From assembly GCA_965220105.1 (NCBI GenBank), contig OZ244811.1:1426001-1490000 (forward strand): DNA of 64,000 bases. The letters run 5' to 3'. This DNA is from Bin87 sp965220105 (GTDB lineage: Bacteria; Chloroflexota; Dehalococcoidia; Lucifugimonadales; UBA3495). This document shows positions 43,020-51,465 of this stretch, in pieces; within the stretch, counting starts at the first letter, position 1, and the number at the start of each line of letters is the position of its first letter. The notes beneath the pieces are model-generated. The model did no database searches, was not told the DNA's origin, and saw only the letters and a program-made list of their open reading frames with translations. A program made the translations under genes and the position numbers.

Positions 43020-44519
43020 CTAGATGAACCGGGCCTGCTCCCGGGGAGCGTCGGCGTAGTCGATATAGACGGTGATGACCTCGCTGAAGAAGTCCACCGC
43101 CTCCACACCCTGCTCCCGCTGGCCCACTCCCGACGCTTTCAGCCCGCCAAAGGGCAGGTGGACTTCACCGCCCAAAGTGGGAGCGTTGACGTGCACCATC
43201 CCGGCGTCCACCGTGTTGATGTAGCGGAAGGCCCGGGGAATGTCCCGGGTGTATACGGACGAAGACAGGCCGAATTTCACGTTGTTGGAGATTTCCACCG
43301 CATGATCCAGGTCCCGGGCCCGGAACACTGTCAGCACCGGCCCGAATATCTCCTCCCGTGCGATCCGCATGTCGGGCGCCACGTCGGTGAAGATGGTCGG
43401 TTCCACGTACCACCCGTCGTCATAGATCCCGCCGGACAACGTCTGCCCGCCGTAGGCCAAGGTTGCTCCCTCTGCCCTGCCGGTGGCGATGTATTCCGAC
43501 ACCGTGCGTTGCTGCGACTCGCTGGACAGGGGGCTAATGTCGATGCCGTCCTCCAGACCGTCGCCAATGGTGAGTTTGGAGGTGCTGTCGAGCAGACGCG
43601 CCATGAACTCGTCGTACACGCCATCTTCCACGATGACCCGGCTGGTCGCCGTGCAGCGCTGGCCGGTGGAGCCGAAAGCGCCCTGCACGATGCCGCCCAA
43701 TGCCTTGTCCAAGTCGGCATCCGCCAGCAGGATGACGGCGTTCTTCCCGCCCATTTCGGCCTGCACCTTCTTCAGCAGGGACGCGCCGCGGGTGTAGAGC
43801 TCGGTGCCGATCTCCGTGCTGCCGGTGAACGAAATCCCGGTTACGTCGGGAGATTCCACCAGGGCGTTGCCCACGCTGCCGCCGGGACCGGTGACCAGGT
43901 TGAGCACTCCGGGCGGCACGCCGGCCTCTTCAAATACCTCGGTCAGTTTCACGGCGCTGAGGGGCGTACCCGACGCCGGCTTGAACACGATGGCGTTGCC
44001 GCAGATCAGGGCCGGCGCCATCTTCCAGGCCGGTATCGCGATGGGGAAGTTCCACGGCGTAATGATGCCAACCACGCCCAGCGGTCGCCGCACCGTGTAG
44101 GCCACCGTATTGGGCAATTCCGACGGTGTCGTGTAGCCAAACATCCGCCGACCCTCGCCGGCGGCGTACTCCATGATGTTCATGGCCCGTTTGACCTCGC
44201 CGCGCGCGTCGGGCAGCGGCTTGCCTTCCTCCTCGGTTATCGTGCGGGCGATTTCTTCGGCCCGCCGGTCCATGATCTCCAGGGCCCGGAACAGGACCTG
44301 CGCGCGCACCGGCGCGGGAGTGTCCGCCCACGCCGTCGCAGCCTCGGCCGCCGCAGCCACCGCCCGCAAGGTGTCCTCGGGGTTGGACAACTGGAAATTT
44401 CCGAGCAACCGGTCCTTGTGCGCCGGGTTGTACACGGAGTACGTGCGACCGGAGTCGGAGGGCGTCCATTGCCCGGCGATAAAGTTGTTGTGGGTGCGAA
44501 CGTCGGCGGCGGTGGTCAT
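43020..44519 (-). CDS. aldehyde dehydrogenase (NAD(P)+)
   Basis: A 499-residue ALDH superfamily enzyme. It has the ALDH signature LKKVQAEMGGKNAVIL with the general-base Glu, and the catalytic Cys in FGSTGQRCTATSRVI. The cofactor loop is GIITPWNFPIAIPAWK and the C-terminal motif is LPFGGLKASGVGQREQG. It resembles 2-oxoglutarate semialdehyde and succinate semialdehyde dehydrogenases, but the substrate is not fixed by sequence. It lies upstream of the protease gene and may share its transcript. Confidence 0.92.
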   Translation of the reverse strand: MTTAADVRTHNNFIAGQWTPSDSGRTYSVYNPAHKDRLLGNFQLSNPEDTLRAVAAAAEAATAWADTPAPVRAQVLFRALEIMDRRAEEIARTITEEEGKPLPDARGEVKRAMNIMEYAAGEGRRMFGYTTPSELPNTVAYTVRRPLGVVGIITPWNFPIAIPAWKMAPALICGNAIVFKPASGTPLSAVKLTEVFEEAGVPPGVLNLVTGPGGSVGNALVESPDVTGISFTGSTEIGTELYTRGASLLKKVQAEMGGKNAVILLADADLDKALGGIVQGAFGSTGQRCTATSRVIVEDGVYDEFMARLLDSTSKLTIGDGLEDGIDISPLSSESQQRTVSEYIATGRAEGATLAYGGQTLSGGIYDDGWYVEPTIFTDVAPDMRIAREEIFGPVLTVFRARDLDHAVEISNNVKFGLSSSVYTRDIPRAFRYINTVDAGMVHVNAPTLGGEVHLPFGGLKASGVGQREQGVEAVDFFSEVITVYIDYADAPREQARFI

Positions 44520-44704
44520 CGGGGTGGCGCTCCTAGTGTCAATATTGGTCGGCCTATCGCAGAATACTACCCCCGGAACCCGGCGGCAAGTCGGCTGGCT
44601 CGGCGCCTGCCGCGTGCGTTACAATGCCGCCCGGTGGGCGGATGCCGGCGCCACCCCGGCCATCAGGCCGACGTCAAAAGTACGGGAACCGAGAGGTGTT
44701 TATT

Positions 44705-44992
44705 ATGGCAGGCTATATCATCGCTAACATTGAGGTCACTGACCCCGAAATGTTCGAGACCTATCGCGGACAGGTCCCCGCAACCATCGAGAAACACGGC
44801 GGCAAATACCTGGTGCGCGGCGGCGACGTTGAGGTCGTAGAAGGCGACCAGCCCGCCCGCCGCACCGTCGTCCTGGAGTTCGAAAGCCTCGAGAAAGCCC
44901 GCGGGTGGTACTTCTCGGATGATTACGCCGGCCCCAGGGAACTCCGCATCAAATCCACCATCTCCAATGTGATGATAGTTGAAGGAGCCTGA
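44705..44992 (+). CDS. DUF1330 family protein
   Basis: A 95-residue dimeric alpha-beta barrel (ferredoxin-like) protein. It shows the family pattern: GYIIANIEVTDPEMFETYR, then GGKYLVRGGDVEVVEGD and LVLEFESLEKARGWY. Many bacteria have DUF1330 proteins near catabolic enzymes; the function is unproven. GAGAGGT lies 7 bases upstream of the ATG. It is divergent from the aldehyde dehydrogenase gene. Confidence 0.9.
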   Translation: MAGYIIANIEVTDPEMFETYRGQVPATIEKHGGKYLVRGGDVEVVEGDQPARRTVVLEFESLEKARGWYFSDDYAGPRELRIKSTISNVMIVEGA

Positions 44993-45048
44993 AACCTCGT
45001 TTTCCCCGACGGGAGAGGTCTCGGTGGGGGCTGAATACCGGGCCGGCG

Positions 45049-45498
45049 CTACGCCTCGAAGTCCACTCCGACGCCCACGATTTCCACCTGCATCGAGCGG
45101 ATGTCCGGCGCAGCGGCGTCAAAGGTGACGCCCACCACCACGTTGATACCGCGCTCGACTTCCGGGCCGCCGGGAATTTCAAACTTGCTGTCCAGGTGGT
45201 CGCCTTTCAGGCCGAGTCTCTGGTGATCGGCGATAATTTTCTCCCCGTCGTACACCAGAACCTCTACCAGGTTGGCGTGGGATCGGGCTCGGAAGGCGAC
45301 CGACACCGACTCCGCCCTGGTGCGGTTACCGTTCTGGACGGTGGGAGTCGGGATGGCGAAATGCAGCCAGGTGTTCTGGCCTTCGTTACCCTCGATTCGC
45401 ACGAAGGGCCCACAGTGGCGTATGGACGTTATTCGGTTCAGGTATTCTCCGGTCATGGCGGAGCCGTGTACCCAGGAAGTGAATTTTTGACCTGCCAT
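45049..45498 (-). CDS. hypothetical protein, beta-rich (DUF unassigned)
   Basis: A 149-residue soluble protein I do not recognise. It starts MAGQKFTSWVHGSAMTGEY, and the middle has alternating short hydrophobic and polar runs typical of a beta-sandwich (for example VEVLVYDGEKIIADHQRL). It has no signal peptide or membrane segment. GGAGGT lies 7 bases before the ATG at 45498; the open frame continues far upstream but without protein-like composition. It is between DUF1330 and ogt, with no functional clue. Confidence 0.75.
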   Translation of the reverse strand: MAGQKFTSWVHGSAMTGEYLNRITSIRHCGPFVRIEGNEGQNTWLHFAIPTPTVQNGNRTRAESVSVAFRARSHANLVEVLVYDGEKIIADHQRLGLKGDHLDSKFEIPGGPEVERGINVVVGVTFDAAAPDIRSMQVEIVGVGVDFEA

Positions 45499-45530
45499 GG
45501 TTAGTACCTCCAGCCGGGTGCTTGTGTCAG

Positions 45531-46100
45531 TTAGGATGCCGTCATTATAGCGGAGAGCGTCGGTTGGCGCTTCCCCACCGCCAATTGCTCCATCTCTAAC
45601 AATCTGGCTTTCACGCCCAGACCGCCGGCGCCGTAACCATGCAGGCCGCCGCCGCTGCCGATTACCCGGTGGCACGGCACCACCAGGGGCAGCGGGTTTT
45701 TCGCCATCGCCTGGCCCGCGGCCCGGGACGCCCGGGGATTGCCGGCCGCCTCGGCCAGCCAACGATACGACCGGGTCTCGCCGGCGGGAATGCTCCGGCA
45801 AGCTTTCCAAGCCGCGCCAAAAAACGGCGGCGCCGTTCCCAGGTCCAGCTCGATTCCTTCCAGCGCATTGACTTCCCCCGCAAAATACGCGTGGAAGGCG
45901 GCCAGGGCGTCGGCGAAGGCGTTGGAGTCCTCAGCCGCCGACCCCAGCTCTGCGCCGAGCCCGGCCAGCGCCTCTTGAGGCTCCGGTTGCAGGCTGATCC
46001 GACGCAATCCCTGCGCCGTGCCCAGTAGCGCCAGCCAACCCACGGCGCATTCTTCCATGTGGAAATACAGCTCTCTGGAAACGGTTTTGCGATCAGTCAT
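45531..46100 (-). CDS. ogt: methylated-DNA--protein-cysteine methyltransferase
   Basis: A 189-residue suicide DNA-repair protein that takes alkyl groups from O6-alkylguanine. The active-site motif VVPCHRVIGSGG is complete, with the Arg finger region GETRSYRWLAEAAGNPRASRA upstream of it. The shorter N-terminal region (residues 1-85) is typical of Ogt rather than Ada. Its 5' region carries a tandem 18-bp repeat ending three bases before the start codon. Confidence 0.92.
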   Translation of the reverse strand: MTDRKTVSRELYFHMEECAVGWLALLGTAQGLRRISLQPEPQEALAGLGAELGSAAEDSNAFADALAAFHAYFAGEVNALEGIELDLGTAPPFFGAAWKACRSIPAGETRSYRWLAEAAGNPRASRAAGQAMAKNPLPLVVPCHRVIGSGGGLHGYGAGGLGVKARLLEMEQLAVGKRQPTLSAIMTAS

Positions 46101-46102
46101 GC

Positions 46103-46156
46103 GTTGGTCCTTGCCAGCAAGTTGGTTCTTGCCAGCAAGTTGGTTCTTGCCAGCAA
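46103..46156. repeat. 18-bp tandem repeat, three units, upstream of ogt
   Basis: GTTGGTCCTTGCCAGCAA at 46103-46120 is followed by two units with T for C at the eighth position, at 46121-46138 and 46139-46156, and a partial unit. On the minus strand it lies directly before the ogt start codon, within its presumed leader. Confidence 0.9.
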
Positions 46157-46269
46157 GTTAGTCCTTCCCTGCTCATGGGGACGTGCGGTTGTGCAGCATG
46201 TTGAACCCGAACCACGTCTGGCGGTCAACCACCCGGTGTCATCTCCGGGTGCCCATCGACCGGGCTGCA
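46157..46269. other. short spacer before the transglutaminase gene
   Basis: No gene or clear terminator is seen in this stretch between ogt's leader repeat and the end of the transglutaminase gene. Confidence 0.4.
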
Positions 46270-48810
46270 TCAGGATTCTCTTCGGCGCAGTGCGTACAGC
46301 GCCAACGGTCCCCGCAAGCTGGCCCATGCCGGCCCCAGATGCTCTCCCCGGTCACTGGCTGTGCCGTCGCGACCGGCATAGATGTGGCGGGCGTAGGCGT
46401 CAACGATGGCCACCACCGCTTGACGTTGTTCCGGTATCACGGCGGTGATGTTCGCGCCCCATTGGTGCGGAGTCTGGTGGGGTCGCGGTCCCAACGACGC
46501 GACACGACTGAGGCGCTGCAAACGGCGGTAGGCGGTTCGCACGTCCTTTGGTGTAGCCAGCATCCAACGCCATCCGGTCCACGCTGCCGCCACCAGTATC
46601 AGCGCCGCGCCTCCGAAACCGCTTGCCCAGGGCAGCGCGTTCCGCAGGTTGAACAGCCAGACCGGGCCGTCCAGGTCGGCCAACGGGAGCGCGTCGTCGC
46701 CGAGCAACTGGTCGAAATCTTCGCATTCTTCCTCGATTTCGCAGATGAATTCATCGTCCGCCGACGAGGACAGATTGGCGCCATCGCGATTGGCCGCCTC
46801 TTCCGGCGGAATGGGTATGGGGATGGACTTGCCCGGGGTGGGCTCAAATGGAATCCAACCGTAACCGTTGAAGTACACCTCAGACCAGCCATGGCTGTGG
46901 TGGTCGGCCACTACGTATAACTCGGAGTCGGGCACCCGGCTGCCCACGGTGTACCCGGTTGCCATGCGGGCGGGAATCCCGATACTCCGCATCAGCACGG
47001 TCATCGCTGACCCGAAATATTCGCTGTAACCTTCCCGACTCTCGAAAAGGAAGTGGTCGACGCCGTCCGACCCGAACGGAGGCGGTTCGATGGCCAGATT
47101 GTAGGCGTAGTTCGTCTTTAGGTATCTTTCCACTGCCTTGGCCTTGTCGTAGGGGCTTTCGGCGTTCGCGGTGACCTGGCGGGCCAACTCGCCGATTCGG
47201 TACGGCGTATCCGGCGGGAGCTGGGTATATCGAGTCCAGACCCACGGGGCGTACTCGTCGCCCGCCGTCCGCAGATCGTCCGGCGTGGCGTTGGACACTG
47301 CCGTGGTTACCTGGTACGGCGCACCCGACTCAGCGACCCCGCGGGACGTTCGCACCGATAGCACGTCCGGTTGCGCCGGCACGGTCTCCGCTACCTCGGC
47401 CCGCAGCACGGCTCCATCCTGGTCTCGCTCCACCGATTCCAGCAAGAACGACGTTGGCAACGACGCGGCGATGGCCTGGTTCGATGCGTCGCTGGTTTCC
47501 GAAACCGCCGCACGCACTCCTTCTACCGTCTCCGCCAGCGTGGTCGGCAGATTATCGGTCGACCCGCCCACATGCGGGTCAATCACATACTTGGGCGAAT
47601 CGAAGGTCTCGATGCGAATGTCCCGGTTCGATCCGATGGCCTGGCCGCCGGCGAACACGCTGCGGCTGTTGTATTTCGGCACCACCTCAAATGTGACATT
47701 GAAACGCTTCTGCTCGGGACTGGGTGCGCTGTACTCGGGTTGCCAGCCCGGTTCCTGCAGCACCGTTCCTTCCGAGATCCAACCTTCGTGGGTGTACGTG
47801 GCATAGGAGCGCGCCTTCCAGTACATGGGTACTGGAGAATTTACCTGCAACACCGGCGTGTCGGTAGGGTTGATCGTCCCCTGGAACGCCATGGCGTCCC
47901 CCCAGATGCGGTACGGCAGCGGCCGGCGGGCCGGCAGCCCGGCGAACAGACGGTTGAAATCCTCCTCCCACGTGACCAGCGGCGTGCGCGTAACGGAATA
48001 AAATGCGTTGGCCGGTCCCCACTGCCCGCCGATTGGCAGCAGGAACGCAATCAGCAGCGCCACCAGCGCCACCAGCGCCGTGTCGCTCATCGTCAGTATG
48101 CCCAGGTGCCCGTCGTAGATTCGGCCCTCCCGATCCCAACGCTGTCTCGCCCGCACCGACTGCACCCATCCGACCAGCAACAGGCCGGTGAACAGATACA
48201 TGGCCAGGTATACGCTGGCGTTTTCCGGCAGGAACGTCAGGTTGGACAGCAGCCCGACCGTGCCCAGCGCAAAAACCCCCCAGAACGTTCGGTACCGAAA
48301 GAACACCCAGCCCCCCAGGAATCCCGACACCCAGGCGGCAATCATCATGCCCACCGCGAAGGGCAGCGGGTCCACGCTGATGCCGTCGTTGCGGGCGGCG
48401 AAGAGCCACATCCCCAGTCGTTCGAAGAGCTGCCCCGAGGTTTCGATTTTCAACGCGGCGGGCGCTGCCGCAGTCATGAACCAGATGATCACACCGATCC
48501 CGATGAGGATTCCCAGCGGGAGCAGGAACGCAGCCCAAAACCTGATCCGCGAAAGAACCAGCGCCGTCAGCAGGGACAGCAGCATGGTTCCCACCAGCGA
48601 AGGGGTGGGCGCCCAGTCGGCCACTTCCACCGACCACACGACGATCACCAAGTTGAACGCCAGGAACATCGAGCTCAGCCACCCGTCGGGAGGACGCAGC
48701 GCCGCGAGCAACGCCAGTAGCCGGTTCGACCACGGCGTGCTGCCCGTTCCGGGTTCGGCCGGTCGACGGGGCAATGCCGTCGCAGACGCGGTGGGTGTTG
48801 CCGTCACCAT
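46270..48810 (-). CDS. TgpA-like membrane transglutaminase-fold protein with Ser in place of catalytic Cys
   Basis: An 846-residue multi-pass membrane protein of the DUF3488/transglutaminase type. The N-terminal half has about six to eight hydrophobic segments (for example LVGTMLLSLLTALVLSRI), then a long extracytoplasmic region ending in a transglutaminase-like domain and one more membrane segment near residue 740. The core reads EGYSEYFGSAMTVLMRSIG followed by IPARMATGY, and later HSHGWSEVYFNGYGWIPF with the His. The catalytic Cys of TgpA and transglutaminases is replaced by Ser (an AGC codon at about 47029-47031). It follows moxR and DUF58 genes in one operon, the usual arrangement. Confidence 0.87.
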   Translation of the reverse strand: MVTATPTASATALPRRPAEPGTGSTPWSNRLLALLAALRPPDGWLSSMFLAFNLVIVVWSVEVADWAPTPSLVGTMLLSLLTALVLSRIRFWAAFLLPLGILIGIGVIIWFMTAAAPAALKIETSGQLFERLGMWLFAARNDGISVDPLPFAVGMMIAAWVSGFLGGWVFFRYRTFWGVFALGTVGLLSNLTFLPENASVYLAMYLFTGLLLVGWVQSVRARQRWDREGRIYDGHLGILTMSDTALVALVALLIAFLLPIGGQWGPANAFYSVTRTPLVTWEEDFNRLFAGLPARRPLPYRIWGDAMAFQGTINPTDTPVLQVNSPVPMYWKARSYATYTHEGWISEGTVLQEPGWQPEYSAPSPEQKRFNVTFEVVPKYNSRSVFAGGQAIGSNRDIRIETFDSPKYVIDPHVGGSTDNLPTTLAETVEGVRAAVSETSDASNQAIAASLPTSFLLESVERDQDGAVLRAEVAETVPAQPDVLSVRTSRGVAESGAPYQVTTAVSNATPDDLRTAGDEYAPWVWTRYTQLPPDTPYRIGELARQVTANAESPYDKAKAVERYLKTNYAYNLAIEPPPFGSDGVDHFLFESREGYSEYFGSAMTVLMRSIGIPARMATGYTVGSRVPDSELYVVADHHSHGWSEVYFNGYGWIPFEPTPGKSIPIPIPPEEAANRDGANLSSSADDEFICEIEEECEDFDQLLGDDALPLADLDGPVWLFNLRNALPWASGFGGAALILVAAAWTGWRWMLATPKDVRTAYRRLQRLSRVASLGPRPHQTPHQWGANITAVIPEQRQAVVAIVDAYARHIYAGRDGTASDRGEHLGPAWASLRGPLALYALRRRES

Positions 48811-48848
48811 GGTCAGTAGTCCAGTTGCCTAACCAGCATTACCATGCG

Positions 48849-50186
48849 CTAGCTCACAGATACCGGACGCCCGTCGGTCTGGCTCGCCCCGGCGGTCTCC
48901 GGACCGCTCGCCGGTACGGCTCCGGACGACGCCAGTACCCGATCGACCCCCACGGTCACCGGCGCCGACAATGCGGTGTTGATGTCGGAATCGCGTCCCA
49001 TCAGGTAAAGCGGGATATCGTGCTGGCCCAGGTAATCCGCGGCCACCCGCGCGGTCGTGCCCGGCGCCGAGCCGGCCGGGGTCTCCAGGAAAGTCGTGCG
49101 GTCGACGTAGCACACTGCCACGTTGATGCCCTGCCGCCGAACGCTGCTCAGCGCCGGCGCCCATTCCGGTCGCTGGGACGGTGTGATGACCATCAGCGTG
49201 TTGAACCCCGACAGGTGCGGGCGCAACTCATACATGAACCGTTCCAGCGGCACCGTGCCGTCGGCGTGGATGCCGGCCAGCGTTTCCATCAAAGCTCCCA
49301 ATTGCGCCGGGCGGCGGTCTGGCGGCAACATCCACGGGTTGGACGCGTTGGCCGCCAGTCCAACCGGCACCGCTTCCTCGTCCCAGCGTTGTATCAGCGA
49401 CGCGGCCACCGTAACGGCCAACTCCTCGGTGTCGTCGGGAGGTTCGCCGACGTGGGAACGTCGCTCCATGTCCAGCAACACCCAGGCCTGCGCCGACACG
49501 CCGATGTCAAACTCTTTGACCATCAGACGGTTCATCCGCGCCGTGTAGGGCCAGTGGATGCGTCTCAGGCTATCGCCGTAGGCGTATTCCCGCACCGACG
49601 ACGACTCCGGGGTAATGGCCGGTGTGCGCCGGGAAAATGCGCTGTCGCTGGGCAGATTAGCAAACCTGCTGTCCAGGTCGGGCAGTGGCACTGTGGCCGG
49701 CAGCACCGTGTACGGCTGGTCATTGAGGAAGGTGCGGTCCAGCCGGAATAGTCCGAAAGGGTCCCGGGCCGTAACCCTCACCCGGCCGGTACTGTAAATG
49801 CCGCGCCGGGAGAGATACGTGAAGATGCGAAACGTCCGCTGCTGACCCCGAACCAGTGCTACGGTACGCCCGCCCGGGTTCGGCAGGTCGGTGTCCTCTA
49901 CCACTTCCAGCCAGGATTTGGGCAACCTGGACCGGTTGAGCAGCTGGATCTGACCTTCCAGGTAGTCCCCAACGCGTCCCCGAGTGTCCAGCCGGTGGAG
50001 CCTTACCTCCAGTCCGCGAATGTTCAGCCAGGCCCATCCGTAGCCAATCCCAGTGATCAGGATCAGCGTGAATAGCAGGCGATAGAAGAAGCCGAAACCG
50101 GTGCCCAGCGCGTAGAAAAGCGCCGCCAGAATCAGAATGCCTAGCAGGATTTTGCGGCGATGTTGGCTCAGGAATTCCCTTACCAT
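48849..50186 (-). CDS. DUF58 family protein
   Basis: A 445-residue protein with two N-terminal membrane helices (ILLGILILAALFYALGTGF, LLFTLILITGIGY), followed by an extracellular or cytoplasmic beta domain and the DUF58 core, a VWA-like fold, containing REYAYGDSLRRIHWPYTAR. This core Arg-x-Ile-His-Trp motif is the family hallmark. DUF58 proteins usually act with MoxR ATPases in the assembly or maturation of metal- or envelope-associated proteins. It lies between moxR and the transglutaminase gene, in a typical operon. Confidence 0.9.
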   Translation of the reverse strand: MVREFLSQHRRKILLGILILAALFYALGTGFGFFYRLLFTLILITGIGYGWAWLNIRGLEVRLHRLDTRGRVGDYLEGQIQLLNRSRLPKSWLEVVEDTDLPNPGGRTVALVRGQQRTFRIFTYLSRRGIYSTGRVRVTARDPFGLFRLDRTFLNDQPYTVLPATVPLPDLDSRFANLPSDSAFSRRTPAITPESSSVREYAYGDSLRRIHWPYTARMNRLMVKEFDIGVSAQAWVLLDMERRSHVGEPPDDTEELAVTVAASLIQRWDEEAVPVGLAANASNPWMLPPDRRPAQLGALMETLAGIHADGTVPLERFMYELRPHLSGFNTLMVITPSQRPEWAPALSSVRRQGINVAVCYVDRTTFLETPAGSAPGTTARVAADYLGQHDIPLYLMGRDSDINTALSAPVTVGVDRVLASSGAVPASGPETAGASQTDGRPVSVS

Positions 50187-50231
50187 CGTCCATCAACTCC
50201 CGGGCGACGCCGATGTTGGTCGGGAGCCGAC

Positions 50232-51230
50232 CTAGCGGGCTCCCGGTACGGGTACGGTGTTGAGCAGGTCCTGCACCATATTTTCCGAGCGCACGCCCCT
50301 CATGCGAGCCGCCGGCGTCAGCACGATGCGGTGTGACAGAACCGCCGGGGCCAGTTCCTTCACGTCGTCGGGCAGCACGTAGTCCCGTCCCCGGATCAAC
50401 GCGAGCGCCCGGCTCGCTCGGAACAACCCCAACGAAGCCCGCGGAGACGCCCCCAGCGAGGCGTCATTGTGAGCCCGCGTCGCTTCCGCCAGCCCGACCA
50501 CGTATTCTCGCACCAGCCCGTCGACGTACACGTCCTGCGCCGCGCGTTGCAGGTACAGCACCTGCTCCGGCGTCGCCACCGGCTGCAAATTCCCGATGGG
50601 ATGAGTGTGTTCCTGCTGGGCGATGATGAGGATCTCCTCATCGAACTGGGGGTAGCCGATGCCGATCCGCATCAGGAACCGGTCCAGTTGCGCCTCCGGC
50701 AGCGGGAAAGTCCCTTCATATTCGACGGAATTTTGGGTGGCAATTACCAGGAAGGGCAACGCCAGCGGGTGGGTAACCCCGTCCACCGTAACCTGCCGCT
50801 CCTCCATGGCTTCCAGCAACGCCGACTGCGTCTTGGGGGTGGCCCGGTTTATCTCGTCGGCCAGCACCAACTGCGCCGCGATGGGCCCCGAACGAAAGCT
50901 GAACTCCCCGGTGGACTGGTTGTACACCGAAACTCCGGTAACGTCGCTGGGCAACAGGTCGGGAGTGAACTGAATCCGGGAGAAGGTGCCGCCGATCGAC
51001 ACCGCCAGGGAGCGGGCCAGCATCGTTTTGCCGACTCCAGGGACGTCTTCCACCAGGATGTGACCCTCGGCAACCAGCGCCGACAACGCCTGTTCGATGA
51101 CGGCGGCTTTGCCGACTATCACCGTCGCCACGTTTTCCGCGATGCGGTGGGCGATGGCGGACGCTTCCGTGATGGCCACGGGCACGCCGGACGGATCGTT
51201 GATTACCGTATTCTGCACTGGAAGATCCAT
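50232..51230 (-). CDS. MoxR-family AAA+ ATPase
   Basis: A 332-residue chaperone-like ATPase. Walker A is VEDVPGVGKTMLARSLA near residues 56-72, Walker B is LVLADEINRATPKTQ near 117-131, and sensor 1 is FLVIATQNSVEYEG. The C-terminal lid contains GASPRASLGLFRASRALA, the family's Arg finger/sensor 2 region. It probably remodels a DUF58 partner. The ATG at 51230 (MDLPVQNTVIN) is preferred to the start at 51266. It is the first gene of the moxR-DUF58-transglutaminase operon. Confidence 0.92.
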   Translation of the reverse strand: MDLPVQNTVINDPSGVPVAITEASAIAHRIAENVATVIVGKAAVIEQALSALVAEGHILVEDVPGVGKTMLARSLAVSIGGTFSRIQFTPDLLPSDVTGVSVYNQSTGEFSFRSGPIAAQLVLADEINRATPKTQSALLEAMEERQVTVDGVTHPLALPFLVIATQNSVEYEGTFPLPEAQLDRFLMRIGIGYPQFDEEILIIAQQEHTHPIGNLQPVATPEQVLYLQRAAQDVYVDGLVREYVVGLAEATRAHNDASLGASPRASLGLFRASRALALIRGRDYVLPDDVKELAPAVLSHRIVLTPAARMRGVRSENMVQDLLNTVPVPGAR

Positions 51231-51465
51231 GCTGATGCGATTCTGCGCCAATCGTAAGTTTAGCACAGCCGGCGGTGCGGCAATGATGCCCGTCGGAAAT
51301 TACTGGAGTGTTGCGCCTGACCGATTATCCTGCAAAGGCCGGCTAGCGTTTATACTGTCGACCTGCACATGCAATCCGTAGCATCGCCGCCGGCGTAATA
51401 GATGTTGGAATCCCCAATGTCAACGGGCGTTGAAAGCGTCAAGTTGGCCGCGACCGGAGTGATAT

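Noticed and set aside
47371..48720. Plus-strand open frame of about 450 codons inside the transglutaminase gene
   Set aside because: Antisense shadow rich in Arg, His and Gln, without start signals.
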